Assembly (NCBI RefSeq): GCF_036327775.1 | Contig: NZ_CP109598.1 | Coordinates: 1,302,001 to 1,366,000 of the forward strand | Reading direction: 5' to 3' | Source: Streptomyces sp. NBC_01498 | GTDB lineage: Bacteria > Actinomycetota > Actinomycetes > Streptomycetales > Streptomycetaceae | DNA: 64,000 nt | Shown: positions 46,676 through 57,200 of the stretch, piece by piece | Numbering within the stretch: position 1 is the stretch's first letter | Layout of the letters: each line of letters starts with the position of its first letter | Made by a program: the position numbers and the translations under genes | Notes under the pieces: generated by a model | The model's database searches: none | The model's input: only the letters and a program-made list of their open reading frames with translations | Told to the model about the DNA's origin: nothing

Positions 46676-47059
46676 GGCCCCCCGAGTACCCAAAGCCGTG
46701 CCAGGCAGACGCGCCGGGAGTTCCCAGCTCCGGCCCGCGTCTCCGCAAGGCCCGCCCGCACCGGCCCGCACCGGCCCGGGTGGGCCCGGGTGGGGGCGTG
46801 GGTGCGTGGGCGCGTGGGCGAACAGTCCGACGGGCGCACGGACGGACGGACGGGCGGCCGGGCGGACAGGCGGGCGGCCGGACAGGCGGGCGGCCGGACA
46901 CCGCCTGCGCGGCCCGGCACCGGGGCGGCACCGGGGCGGCTTTCACCTGGAGGGGCCGACTGTCAGTGGCTGGCACTAGCGTTCACGCCACGGTGCAGCG
47001 GGACCGCGACGTGGGCGGTTCACGTGTGCCGCCGTGCGGATCGTGGAGGATGGGGACCA
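46676..47059. repeat. G-rich gap upstream of the five-gene system
   Basis: Low-complexity sequence at 46770-46900 includes a GGAC run and two full 16-bp copies of GGACAGGCGGGCGGCC (46864-46879, 46880-46895) with the start of a third. The promoter of the following operon should lie between 46900 and 47059; I could not pick a convincing -10/-35 pair. Confidence 0.55.
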
Positions 47060-47926
47060 ATGGGTTGGCTGTCGGCGGGCGACGGGTACGAAGTCGCTCT
47101 GGTGGAGGGCCGGGTGACCGCGAGGGCCACCTCGGGGCGGGCGGCGGGGCGGCAGTTGAAATCGCTGCCGAAGGCGGTGCGGGAGCATCCCGAGACCGAC
47201 CGGCTGCGCCGGTTCGCCGAGTGGCTGGACCGGCACGCGGCGGCGTGTGTGGCGCAGGTGGACACCTGGATGGTGTCGTCGTTGCCGGTGCCGACCGTGC
47301 TGCTGGCCCGGGTGTGGCCGGACGAAGCGTGGCAGTCGGCGCTCCGGGACCTGGTGGTGGTCGGCGAGGACCCGGACGACGTGGGTTTTCTGCGGGACGC
47401 CACGGACGCCGGTGAGCTGCGGATGGTGAACCTCGACGGGGAGACCGTCCGGCTGTCTCCGCTGACCGTGACGCTGCCGCACCCGGTGCTGCTGCCGGAT
47501 CTGGAAGATCTGCGGGAGTTCGCGGCGGAGCTGGGGGTGAGTCAGCGGGTGGAGCAGATCCACCGGGCCACCTGGCTGAAGCCGGACGGCCTCGCGGAGA
47601 AGGCCGTCGAGATAGGTGAGTTCGCGGGCGGCAGGTACGACTCACGGTTCGGACTGGCCGCGCGGGCCACGTCGCTGGGCTACCGGGTGTCGGGCGGCTA
47701 CGCGACCTGCCGGGTGCGGGACGCCGGGCGCAGTGTCGAGGCGGCGGTGTGGATCGGTGAGCCGTACTGGGACGGGGACACCGAGACCGGCGCCCTGAGC
47801 TGGAGTGACGAGGACGGCCGGACGCTGCGGACGGCCGATGTGGGCCCGGTGGCCTGGTCCGAGGGGATGCGCATGGCCGCGGCGCTGTACGCCGGCCGCA
47901 AGGTCGAGGAGGGCAAGGGCGCATGA
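47060..47926 (+). CDS. Stand-alone DUF4132 domain protein
   Basis: The 288-residue protein matches the DUF4132 region found at the C terminus of E. coli YehI and MolR. It has a helical N-terminal part (GRQLKSLPKAVREHPETDRLRRFAEWLDRHAAACVAQ), then the conserved LVVVGEDPDDVGFLRDATD, the strand block LTVTLPHPVLLPDLEDLREF and WLKPDGLAEKAVEIGEFAGG before a beta-rich end. It has no signal peptide or membrane segment. ATG at 47060 follows GGAGGATGGGG. Its stop overlaps the start of the next gene (ATGA). It is the first gene of a five-gene operon that also holds AAA+, DUF5682-vWA and SWIM proteins. Molecular function is unknown. Confidence 0.78.
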   Translation: MGWLSAGDGYEVALVEGRVTARATSGRAAGRQLKSLPKAVREHPETDRLRRFAEWLDRHAAACVAQVDTWMVSSLPVPTVLLARVWPDEAWQSALRDLVVVGEDPDDVGFLRDATDAGELRMVNLDGETVRLSPLTVTLPHPVLLPDLEDLREFAAELGVSQRVEQIHRATWLKPDGLAEKAVEIGEFAGGRYDSRFGLAARATSLGYRVSGGYATCRVRDAGRSVEAAVWIGEPYWDGDTETGALSWSDEDGRTLRTADVGPVAWSEGMRMAAALYAGRKVEEGKGA

Positions 47927-50900
47927 GTGACACGGGGATCGTTCCGGCGGCGGAAGCCGCCGAACTGCTGGCGAACGGGGCGGTGTTGCCGCCGGGCACG
48001 GAGGGCGGCGGTGAGCGCGCGGTGCCGCTGACCGCCCGTGCGTACCGGCACCCGGGTCTGGACGACCGGGTGGTCGTGCGGCTGGTCGCGGCCGAGCTGG
48101 GCGCGGCGGAGGATCTGGCCGCCGGTTTCCTCGGCCTGGTGCCGGACGGTGAGCCGGCCGAGGTCGGGATCGGGCTGCGGCAGTCGCTGGGCTTCCCGGA
48201 GTGGGTGCTCGTGCACCACCCGGCGGACGGCCACCACGCGCTGGGCGTGGTACCGGAGCTGGACCGGATCGCACGGCAGGCCAGGACCAAGCCGAAGGCG
48301 GCGCTGGACGCCTACCAGCTGCTGGCCGGGCAGCTCGCCGCCGCTGTCCCGCACTTCCTGCCGACGTTCTACGAACAGGCCGGGCGGGTGTTCCTGGGGG
48401 TGGAGAACGCCACGTACGCCGCCCAGATGTTCACCCGGGCGCGCAGGGCCGAGGCCGAGCACGGGCTGACGGTCGACGAGGACCGGCTGGACGGGGTGTT
48501 CCTGGAGTTCGCGCTGGCCGGGGCGCTGCCGGTGAAGGTGATGTCGGGGTACGCGAAGGAGCTGGCCGCCCGGGTGCCGGCGCCGGAGGCGTTCGGCCGG
48601 TTCCGGCGGCTGTGCGTGCGGCGTACGGCGGGCGGGCTCCAGCCGGCCGCCTCGATGGCGGGCGAGCTGCGCAAGCTGGCGAAGGCCGCGGGCCTGGACC
48701 CGGTGGCGGAGGAAGGGGCGTATCTGGCCGAACTGCTGGCGCTGCCCGCCACGTTGCGGGCGGCGGCCGGCTGGTGGAAGGCGCACGGTCCGGCGCTGGC
48801 GGCGCTGGCCCGGCGGGAGCCCGCGGTCCGGGGGACGCTGCTGGACCTGATGCCCACGAACACCGACGCGGGGCTGCCGGGACTGTGGCTGGAGGTGCTG
48901 GAGTCCTCGGGAGCCACCGCCGGGCTGTGCGACGCCGCGCTGCCCGCCGAGGAACGCCCGGGAGACGGCGCCTCGGGCTGGTTCCGCCGGTTCCTGGCGT
49001 TCCGGGGGCGCGGGTGGTACCGGCGGGACCGGCTGCCGGGGCTCTACCCGCTGGTGGAACTGATGGCCGACCGGCTGCGGGCCGAACTCGCGGCTTCGGG
49101 GGAGGCGTTGCCGGTCACGGACAGCGATGTGGACCTGCTGGACCTGCTGCTGACACTGGGTGTGCCGGTGGCCGATCCCAAGAAGGACACCACGCTGAAC
49201 CTGGTGGCGTGGGCGGAGCACGAGGACCGCCGCGAGCTCGTCGCGCTGGAGGCCGACGCCCGCTTCCGGCCCGCGTTCCGGAGTGGGGCCGACCGTCTCG
49301 GGAGCGACCGGTCCGGTACGGGGGCCCTGCGCGCGCTGACCCGGTCCCCCGGCGGACGCCCGATGCTGACGGAATGGGTGCGCGGGGTGGTCTCGCGCTT
49401 CTCCGCCGCGGGACTGCCCCGGCTGCCCGACGAGCTGGGCCGGCTGGCCTGGCTGCCGGGCTGGACGCTGGCCCTCGCGGAGGAGGAGGCGCGCGCCGCC
49501 GCCCGGACCGATCTCACCCCGGCCCTCGTCCGGACCCTGCGGGCGGGCCTGTTCGACGAACTGGGCTGGCCCGCCTGGGAGGAGGCCGCCGCGGCCCTCG
49601 TACCGGCGAAGGACATCGACGACCTGGTGGTCGCGGACGCCTGGCCGTATCTGATCACGTCGGGCTCCTCGCAGGTCCGGGTGCTCGGTACCGAGGGCAC
49701 CGTCCTCACCCACGACCTGCGGATCCCGGCCGACGACCGCTACGGCAACGCCGGCTGCCACTACGTGGACGGCGAACTGCTCGTCCAGTGGCGCTCCCGC
49801 GCCGCGGACGGCGGGCTGCGCGGCTACTGGCAGCACTCCGCCGACCGCCAACGGACCATGGAGGGACCGGAACCCCGGGGCACCCGGGTCAACTGGCTCG
49901 GCGATCTCGGCGCCGTCACCCTCCCGCTGCCCGGCGGCGGCCGGACCACCGGGCGCGGTGTGGTGCACCGGGGCGACAGCGCCGTACCCCACGAACGGCC
50001 GGTCATCAGCGACGGCCACTCGCTGTGGGTGTGGGGCTGGCAGGAGGACTATCACTCCACCGTCGGCTGGTACGAGTACGACCCGGTCACCGGCGAGCGC
50101 GGCCGGCGGAGCATGCCCGGCTTCCTCGCCGACGCGACTCGCACCGCCCCGGCGGGAAGCACCTTCCGCACCGGCTGGGTGCTGCCCGCGCCGTCGGCCG
50201 AGGCCGGTCCGGGCGGATCCCCGGTCGACGGGCTGCTCGGCTGGCGGGTGGTGGAGCTGGCCGACGGTTCGTTCCGCGGCGAGGACCTGGCGGGCACCAC
50301 CGTCACCGTGCCCGCCGGCATCGGACAGCCGGCGCGCGCCCTGCTCTTCCCGGGGAGCGACCGCCCCACGGCCGTCGTCCAGAACAACTACACCGTCAGC
50401 CTCGTCGACCAGGACGGCGTCGTCACGACGACGGCGAAGACGGACAACAGGCCCGGAACGTTCGCGGCGGGCACCCTCGTGCTGCCGCCGCTGCGCCACT
50501 GGCACTGCCTGCGCCCCCGCGACCCGCAGGGCTCCGGGGCACTGCGCCGCCTCGACGGTGCGACGGCGGCGGGCCTGCTGACGGCCGCCGCCGAGGAGCA
50601 GAAGCGGGAGCGGGCGAACAAGGCCGACAAGGCCGATCCGCTCGCGTTGCCCGCGCTGGTCCGTGAGCTGCTGCCGCAGGTCAGCCATGACGCGCTGGTG
50701 ACGGGCATCGTCTCGGTGGTGCGGTTCGCGGCCACCCAGCAGCTCGCGCTGGACGCGGTGGCGGAGCGGCTCGACAAGGATCTCGCGGTCGGGCGGGCGG
50801 AGGACACGGAGCCGACCGGGCCCGCCGACCCGGTGCTCCGCGAGGCCCTCAACGGCCTCGGCCTCGTCAACGACTCCTGGTGGGGTGCCGAGGGTTCCGA

Positions 50901-52872
50901 CCTGGTCTGCCGCCAGCTGCGCTTCGTCGGGCAGCAGCTGCGCGACCCCGCCGAGCCGGATCCGGCGGTCCGGCTGCACCTCGACGGACCGGAACTGCCG
51001 TGGGCCAGGCTGAACTGGACGTCCCTTCCCGACCTGCCCGCCACGGCGGCGTTCCGGGCGGCGTCCGTGACCACCGCGCCGGACCACCGGGAGACGCTGG
51101 GGCAGCTCCTGCGCGAGCTGGACGCCCAGGGCCTGGCGGTCGTCGGGCCCGACCGGTGGCGCCGGTTCGAACTGCGTCTCGACGGCGCCCTGTTCACGGC
51201 GGCCGACGGCCGGCAGCGCGCCACCTCCACGCCGGGGCTGCTCCGGCTGGGCTCGGGCGCGTTCCTGGCCTTCGTGAACGACCGCGCGGACACCGGCAGT
51301 TGCGAGTTCACCGCGCTCTTCCACGACCCGGCCGGGCAGTTCGAGGTCCCGGCGCCGTACACCGTGGTCTCCTCGGCTCCGGTCGGCCAGGCCGGGGACC
51401 CGGGCCGGCTGGGCGCGTTCCTGACCGAGCTGACCGAGCGCGGTCCGGCGCCCTGGTTCCCGGAGGCGGCCGAGGAGTTCAGCCGGCTCACCGGGGTCAC
51501 CGGCACGACGGCCCGGCTGATCGTGGCCGGCTTGCCGCAGATGGACGTCTACGGGCGGTCCTTCCTGCCGACCGAGGCACGGACCGCCATCGGCGTGAAG
51601 GTGGCCGACGCCGCCCTGGCCAAGGACGAACTCGGCGGACTGAAACACCGCGTGCGGCGCGCCGTCGTCGCGGCGCTGCTGCCCGCCGAACCGGCACGGC
51701 TCTGGACGGACGGGCCCGACGTGCGCGCCGCCGCCGAGGTCTGGAACGCCCGGGTGGGCCGGCGGGCCGCCGTCCCCGAAGCGCTGCTCACGGAGGCGGC
51801 CCGCGCGGTGCGGACCAACTGGAGGCCGAGCCGGTGCCTGCCCGCGCTCCTCGACCCGGCCGGCGAACGGCAGTTGAGCCGCGATCTGGAGTGGCAGGTC
51901 TCCGGCGACCGGGTCGCCCCGGTCGGCGGGAGCGCCACCGGCTTCACGGCCGGCACGCTGTTCGGCGCCGTCACCCTGTCCGCCTGGCTCGCCCACCGGC
52001 TCCCGGCCGGCGACCCGATCAGGGCGGCGCTGCCCGCGGCCCTCACCGCCGTACGGGAGCGGCTGGCCCACCCCGGGCTGATGCTCGACCTCAACCGGTA
52101 CGTCAGTCTGCCCGACTTCCGGAAGGTGGCGGGCGCCCCGACCGAGACCGGCGAGGGCTACGAGCGGTACGGGGCCGTCGTCATGGCGACCGCGGACAAC
52201 CAGCCCTCCCCCGGCATCCGCCCGGCTCTGCTGGACGCGGCCGGACATGATCCGTACCTGGCCGCCCTGCGCGCCGACGACGAGCCCTTCCCGGCGGAGG
52301 CGGCGCTGCGCATCGCCCACGACCCGCGCTTCGAAGCCCTCCTCGCCGGCCCCGGCGACCCGTCGGCGGGTGAGCGGGACAAGGAGGGCGTGTGGTGGCC
52401 GCAGGATCCGGCCCGCTCGGTGCCCGACCTGGTCGGTGAGGCGGCGAAGGAGTACGGCATCGGGGAGGACGCCGCGGTGCTCTATCTGATGCTGCTGGCG
52501 ATGCCCGACCCGACCGACCGCAACACCGCGCGGTGGTCCGGCTGGCCGTCGCGCCGGGGCGGGGCCGCCCGCCTCAAGGCGGCGCGCGCCGAACTGGCCG
52601 CCACCGACCTGGTCGTGGAGGCCGGACGCGCCCGTGCCGGGCGTTCGCTCTTCCTGCCCGGCGGCTGGACCGACCCCGGGTCTCCCGTCCTGCCGCTGGA
52701 GCAGTGGAAGCTGCCGCTGTACGGCGTGGTCGTCGGCGGGAAGGCGGCGCTCGGCGTGATCGTGCCGACCGAACCGGTCGCCGATCTCTACCGCCGGGCC
52801 TGGCGGCGGGTCCGGGAAGGTGACGGCCCGCGCTTCCAGGAGCTGAAGGTCAGGCGCGGCCGGCGCCACTGA
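47923..52872 (+). CDS. 1649-residue multidomain protein of the DUF4132/vWA system
   Basis: This very large cytoplasmic protein has no named motif I can vouch for. Residues about 120-560 are helical and repeat-like. Residues about 570-860 are beta-rich with propeller-like signatures such as WPYLITSGSSQVRVLGTEG, GHSLWVWGWQEDYH and YEYDPVTGERG. The C-terminal half returns to helices with conserved Trp/Arg blocks (TDRNTARWSGWPSRRGGAA, LFLPGGWTDPGSPVLPLEQW). The size and context suggest a scaffold or target-recognition protein for the AAA+ and vWA partners. The ATG at 47923 overlaps the DUF4132 stop by 4 bp; a 265-bp gap follows. Confidence 0.8.
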   Translation: MSDTGIVPAAEAAELLANGAVLPPGTEGGGERAVPLTARAYRHPGLDDRVVVRLVAAELGAAEDLAAGFLGLVPDGEPAEVGIGLRQSLGFPEWVLVHHPADGHHALGVVPELDRIARQARTKPKAALDAYQLLAGQLAAAVPHFLPTFYEQAGRVFLGVENATYAAQMFTRARRAEAEHGLTVDEDRLDGVFLEFALAGALPVKVMSGYAKELAARVPAPEAFGRFRRLCVRRTAGGLQPAASMAGELRKLAKAAGLDPVAEEGAYLAELLALPATLRAAAGWWKAHGPALAALARREPAVRGTLLDLMPTNTDAGLPGLWLEVLESSGATAGLCDAALPAEERPGDGASGWFRRFLAFRGRGWYRRDRLPGLYPLVELMADRLRAELAASGEALPVTDSDVDLLDLLLTLGVPVADPKKDTTLNLVAWAEHEDRRELVALEADARFRPAFRSGADRLGSDRSGTGALRALTRSPGGRPMLTEWVRGVVSRFSAAGLPRLPDELGRLAWLPGWTLALAEEEARAAARTDLTPALVRTLRAGLFDELGWPAWEEAAAALVPAKDIDDLVVADAWPYLITSGSSQVRVLGTEGTVLTHDLRIPADDRYGNAGCHYVDGELLVQWRSRAADGGLRGYWQHSADRQRTMEGPEPRGTRVNWLGDLGAVTLPLPGGGRTTGRGVVHRGDSAVPHERPVISDGHSLWVWGWQEDYHSTVGWYEYDPVTGERGRRSMPGFLADATRTAPAGSTFRTGWVLPAPSAEAGPGGSPVDGLLGWRVVELADGSFRGEDLAGTTVTVPAGIGQPARALLFPGSDRPTAVVQNNYTVSLVDQDGVVTTTAKTDNRPGTFAAGTLVLPPLRHWHCLRPRDPQGSGALRRLDGATAAGLLTAAAEEQKRERANKADKADPLALPALVRELLPQVSHDALVTGIVSVVRFAATQQLALDAVAERLDKDLAVGRAEDTEPTGPADPVLREALNGLGLVNDSWWGAEGSDLVCRQLRFVGQQLRDPAEPDPAVRLHLDGPELPWARLNWTSLPDLPATAAFRAASVTTAPDHRETLGQLLRELDAQGLAVVGPDRWRRFELRLDGALFTAADGRQRATSTPGLLRLGSGAFLAFVNDRADTGSCEFTALFHDPAGQFEVPAPYTVVSSAPVGQAGDPGRLGAFLTELTERGPAPWFPEAAEEFSRLTGVTGTTARLIVAGLPQMDVYGRSFLPTEARTAIGVKVADAALAKDELGGLKHRVRRAVVAALLPAEPARLWTDGPDVRAAAEVWNARVGRRAAVPEALLTEAARAVRTNWRPSRCLPALLDPAGERQLSRDLEWQVSGDRVAPVGGSATGFTAGTLFGAVTLSAWLAHRLPAGDPIRAALPAALTAVRERLAHPGLMLDLNRYVSLPDFRKVAGAPTETGEGYERYGAVVMATADNQPSPGIRPALLDAAGHDPYLAALRADDEPFPAEAALRIAHDPRFEALLAGPGDPSAGERDKEGVWWPQDPARSVPDLVGEAAKEYGIGEDAAVLYLMLLAMPDPTDRNTARWSGWPSRRGGAARLKAARAELAATDLVVEAGRARAGRSLFLPGGWTDPGSPVLPLEQWKLPLYGVVVGGKAALGVIVPTEPVADLYRRAWRRVREGDGPRFQELKVRRGRRH

Positions 52873-53137
52873 GCCGGGGTTCACGGGGTGCGGTGCCGGA
52901 CGACCCGGCGCCGCCCCCGGTCCCTCCCACCCCCGGGCTGTCCTGGTCGCCAGGCCGTCCCGGTCCCGGGCCGTCCCGGTCCCCGGTCCTCGGTCCGGGC
53001 CACGGACCGGCCCGTTCGTGACCCGGCCCCGCTTCACGCCCGGCCTCTCCTGGCGCCCGGTCCCTCCCCGGGCCCGGCTTCCGTACCGGCCCCCACCCAC
53101 GACGTCCACAACCCATCCCGTGAGCACAAGGAACCCC
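52873..53137 (+). promoter_or_regulatory. Pyrimidine-rich spacer inside the five-gene system
   Basis: This is the only sizeable gap in the operon. At 52905-53000 it repeats GTCCCGGTCC-like units with strong C/T bias on this strand. It may hold an internal promoter or message-processing site for the ATPase-vWA-SWIM half. Confidence 0.35.
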
Positions 53138-54298
53138 ATGACCCTGACGGATCAGGCGACCGCCGTTCCGGCCCGGCAGACGCTGCCGGCCGAGGAGCGC
53201 TTCGCCACCGAACTCGCCTTCCTCGCCGCCCATGACGACGGCCCGCGCCCGCCCCGATGGGCGCTGACCCCCCGCGCCGTCGTCACCTTCGTCTGCGGCA
53301 GTGACGGCGAGACCCTGCACCTGCCGAAGCCGCACGCCTCGCTGCCCGCCCGGCTGGCGATAGCCCCCAAGTTCGTCGGCGAACGCGCCCTGGTGGAACG
53401 CTGCGTGGTCACCCTCGCCGGTGAACGCGGCCTCCTGCTGGTCGGGGAGCCCGGCACCGCCAAGTCGATGCTCTCCGAACTGCTGGCCACCGCCGTCTGC
53501 GGCACCAGCGCCCTCACCGTGCAGGGCACCGCGGGTACGACGGAGGACGCCTTCCGCTACGGCTGGAACTACGCCCTGCTGCTCGCCCAGGGACCCACCC
53601 CGGCGGCCCTCGTGGCCTCCCCGGTACTCACCGCCATGCGCGACGGGCGGGTCGCCCGGATCGAGGAGATCACCCGCTGCCTGCCCGAGGTGCAGGACGC
53701 CCTGGTGTCGATCCTGTCCGACCGGCGGGTGAACATCCCCGAACTCGCGGGTACGGCGGACGCCTCGGTCCCGGCCACCGCCGGCTTCAGCGTCATCGCC
53801 ACGGCCAACCTCCGTGACCGGGGCGTCTCGGAGATGTCGGCCGCCCTCAAGCGGCGCTTCAACTTCGAGACCGTCCACCCGATCGCCGACGCCGACGCCG
53901 AGACCGCCCTCGTACGCGGGCAGGCCACCGCGGCCGTGCAGCGGGCCGGTGCCGCCTTCGCCGTGGACGACGCCGTGCTCGACACGCTGGTCACCGTCTT
54001 CCGCGACCTGCGCACCGGCCGGTCGGCCGAGGGCTGGGACGTCGAACGGCCCGGCACGGTGATGTCCACCGCCGAAGCCGTGCAGGTCACCGCCTCTCTC
54101 GGACTGGCCGCCGCCTATCTGCCCGCCGGGGACGTCCTCGACCTCGTCCCCGGGCATCTGCTGGGCGTGGTCCGCAAGGACGACCCCGCCGACCACGCAC
54201 GGCTGCTCGGCTACTGGGACGGCCCCGTCCGCCGCCGCGCCGAGAACGGCTCCGCGATGTGGCGCCGCCTCTGGGACCTCCGGGAGAACCTGCGTTGA
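53138..54298 (+). CDS. MoxR-type AAA+ ATPase (YehL-like)
   Basis: The 386-residue ATPase has Walker A GEPGTAKS (residues 103-110), a sensor-1 Asn in SVIATANLRDRG (N224) and an arginine-finger region ALKRRFNFE (R239-R240). The Walker B position reads RIEEITRCLPEVQDAL, with Glu176-Glu177 where most MoxR proteins have Asp-Glu. MoxR ATPases remodel or load metal onto vWA-domain partners. The closest architectural match is E. coli YehL. ATG at 53138 has AAGGA at 5 nt. The stop is overlapped by the TTG start of the next gene, which encodes the vWA partner, so the pair is translationally coupled. Confidence 0.88.
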   Translation: MTLTDQATAVPARQTLPAEERFATELAFLAAHDDGPRPPRWALTPRAVVTFVCGSDGETLHLPKPHASLPARLAIAPKFVGERALVERCVVTLAGERGLLLVGEPGTAKSMLSELLATAVCGTSALTVQGTAGTTEDAFRYGWNYALLLAQGPTPAALVASPVLTAMRDGRVARIEEITRCLPEVQDALVSILSDRRVNIPELAGTADASVPATAGFSVIATANLRDRGVSEMSAALKRRFNFETVHPIADADAETALVRGQATAAVQRAGAAFAVDDAVLDTLVTVFRDLRTGRSAEGWDVERPGTVMSTAEAVQVTASLGLAAAYLPAGDVLDLVPGHLLGVVRKDDPADHARLLGYWDGPVRRRAENGSAMWRRLWDLRENLR

Positions 54299-57200
54299 CG
54301 CACGACGACCCCCGGGAGGCCGTCGCGCGGCTCGCCGCCTCCGTAAGCCCGTACCTCCTCGGTGTACGCCACCACAGCCCCGCGCTCGCGGTGGTCGTAC
54401 CGGCGCTGCTCGACGCCGCCGGCGCCGAGGTGGTCTGCGTCGAACTGCCCGCCGACTTCCAGGGCTGGCTGCCGCATCTGGCCGACCCCCGGGTCCTGGC
54501 CCCGGTGGCCCTCGCGGGCGCCGGGCAGGGCGGGGGGCTGGCCTTCTACCCCTTCGCCGACTTCTCGCCGGAACTCGCCGCGATCCGCTGGGCCCGCGAG
54601 CGGGGCGCGGAGGTGCTCTGCTGCGATCTTCCGCTGTCCGACCCCGGATGGTCCGCGCCCACCGGGCCGGATCCGGTGGACAGCGCCGGGCCGGCCGACG
54701 ACCAGGCCGACGCCGGCTCCGGGTCCGTTCCCGGTCAAGGGTCTGATTCCGACTCCGGGTCCGGTCCAGGGCCGGAGCCCGCCACCGGTGAGGGGCCGGG
54801 CGCCGCCGCCGACACTCCGCCGGGCCACGCCGGATCCGCCTTCTCCGCCGCCCTCACCGCGTCCGGCTCCGGACGCGACGGCGACGACCTGTGGGACCGG
54901 GCCGTCGAGGTGCTCGCTCCCGGGTGCACCCCCGAGGCGGTGCGCCGTGCCGCTCTCGGCGTCGGCTGGGCCCTCCGCCAGGACGCGGCGGCCTCCGGCG
55001 GAGTCCCGGCCGGCGACCTCGCCCGCGAGGCCCACATGCGCCGTGTCCTGGCCGAAGCCGCCGCCGGTGGCCGCCGGGTGGCCGCGGTGGTCGGTGCCTT
55101 CCACGCCCCGGCCCTCGCACGCCCGGCGACGCCGGAAGCGCGGGGGCCCGGATCGGCCGGCCCCGACGACATGCCCGCCGGAGCCTCCGGCCGGGAGACC
55201 ACCGTCCCCGCCGGGACGGCTTCCCCCGCCGTAACTCCGGACGCACCCGGCACTCCGGCTGCGTCCGTGCCCCACCCCGCCGGTGCCGACGCCACGGTTC
55301 CGGCCGCGCCCGTTACGGCGCCGGACCCGGCGGGACCGGTCGTGCCCGCGCCGGACAGCCCCGGCGCGAGCGGCCTTCCGACCGCCGACCGAGGCACGCC
55401 AGGCGCGCAGCCGAGCGCCAGGCCGACGGCCGGGAGCGCGCACCCGGCGCCCGTCACCTCGCTGGTCCCCTACGCCTTCGACCTGCTGGACTCCCGCTCG
55501 GGCTATCCCGCGGGCATCCGCGACCCGCGCTGGCAGCAGGCGGTGCTCAGGGCCGGCGGCGACCCCGGCCGACTGCGCGACGCCGCCGCCCGCGCCGTCA
55601 CCGACCTGTGCCGTGAACTGCGCGCGGCCGGGCACACCGCGGGCACGGGCGAGGCCGCCGAGACCCTGCGGCTGGCGTGCGACCTGGCCGTACTCCGGGG
55701 CCTGCCCGCACCCGGACGGGGGGAACTGCTGGAGGCCGTGACCACCGTGCTGGGCCAGGGCGAGCCGCTCGGCCGGGGCCGTGCGCTGGCCCTGGCACTC
55801 GAAGTGGTGCTGGTCGGGGCCGAGCGGGGCCGTATCGCCCCCGGGACACCCCGATCGGGGCTGGGCCCGTCCGTGGAGGCGGAGTTGGCCGCGCTGCGGC
55901 TGCCGCACCCGGACGATCCCGGCCCCCGTGAGGTCAGGCTCGACCCCCTGCGGTCGCCGCTCGACAGCAGGCGGGAGATCCTGCTCCGGCGTCTCCAGGT
56001 GTGCGGTGCGGGATACGGCGAGCCGACCGAGGTGGCCGGTACGGGCGACGGGTCCGCGCTGACCACCCGGTGGCGGCTCGCCTGGACCCCGTCCGTACCG
56101 GCCAGGCTCGACCTGGCGGGCGTACGCGGCGTCGACGCCGCCCAGGCCGCCGCAGGGACCCTGCGGGAGACCCACCGGCGCGAGGCGGCCGACGGCGGGG
56201 TCACCTGCGCACAGCTCCTCGGCGGACTGCGGGACGCGGCCCGGTGCGACCTTCCCGGTCTCGTCGCCGACCGCCTCGCCGAGGCCGCCGTCGTACTCCC
56301 CTCGGCCGCCACCCTCCCGGAACTGCTGGATGCCCTCGACCTCCTGGAGGCGCTGCGCCGGGGTCACCTGCCCGGCAGCACGCCGGACGGCCGCGCGCAG
56401 GCGGCCGAGTTGGCCGTCACCGTGCTCGAAGCAGCCGTACGGGCGCTGCCCGGACTGGCGGGCAGCGACCGGCCGCAGGACGCGGCGGCGCTGGTGGCTC
56501 TGGCGTCCCGGGTCGGCGAACACCACCTCGGGCTACGGATGAACGATGTCCTGGGCACGCTCGCACAGACCGGTTCCCCGCTCGTCCAGGGCGCCGCCCT
56601 CGCGGCCAGGGTCCTGCTCGACCTCGACGGCGCGGACACGCTCGGGGCCCGCGCGACCGGCTGGATCGACGCCGCCACCGGCCCGGAAGGCCGCCGCCGC
56701 CTGTCCCGGCATCTCGCCGGGCTGCTCATCGGCGCCGGGCCGCTGCTCCAGGCGGCCCCGGCGGCCCTCGACCCGCTGCTGGAGCGCGTCGACACCCTCA
56801 CCGACCAGGGCTTCCTCGACCGTCTGCCCGTCCTGCGCGGCGGCTTCGACAGCCTCTCCCCCGCCGCCCGTACCCGCCTGCTGGGCACCGTCACCGACCG
56901 CCTGGGCGACCGCCTCGACCTGACCCTGGCCGCGCCGCCCGGCCTCATCGCCCTGTGGACCGCCGCCGACACCGCCGGGCTCGCGGTGCTCCACGCGCTG
57001 CGCATGCCGTTCCCGGCGGGGGGCGTCCCCGACCTTCCCGACCGCCGGGCGCCCGACGCGCCGGAGGGCGTACCCGCACCGGCACTGCCGCCCGGGACCA
57101 CCGGGACACCGCCCCCGGACACCGGTCCGGACCCTGTGGAGGAAGCGTCCACAGACGTACGGCCGACGGGCGGCAGCGGCCCGGCCGATGTCGCGGCGGC

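Noticed and set aside
47698..53139. An 1813-codon open frame on the minus strand
   Set aside because: It is antisense to the 1649-residue gene, its translation is a low-complexity Arg/Gly/Pro text without domains, and long antisense frames are expected at this GC content. The same holds for the long minus-strand frame under the GH92 gene (33428-37150) and the plus-strand frame over acnA (37551-39908).
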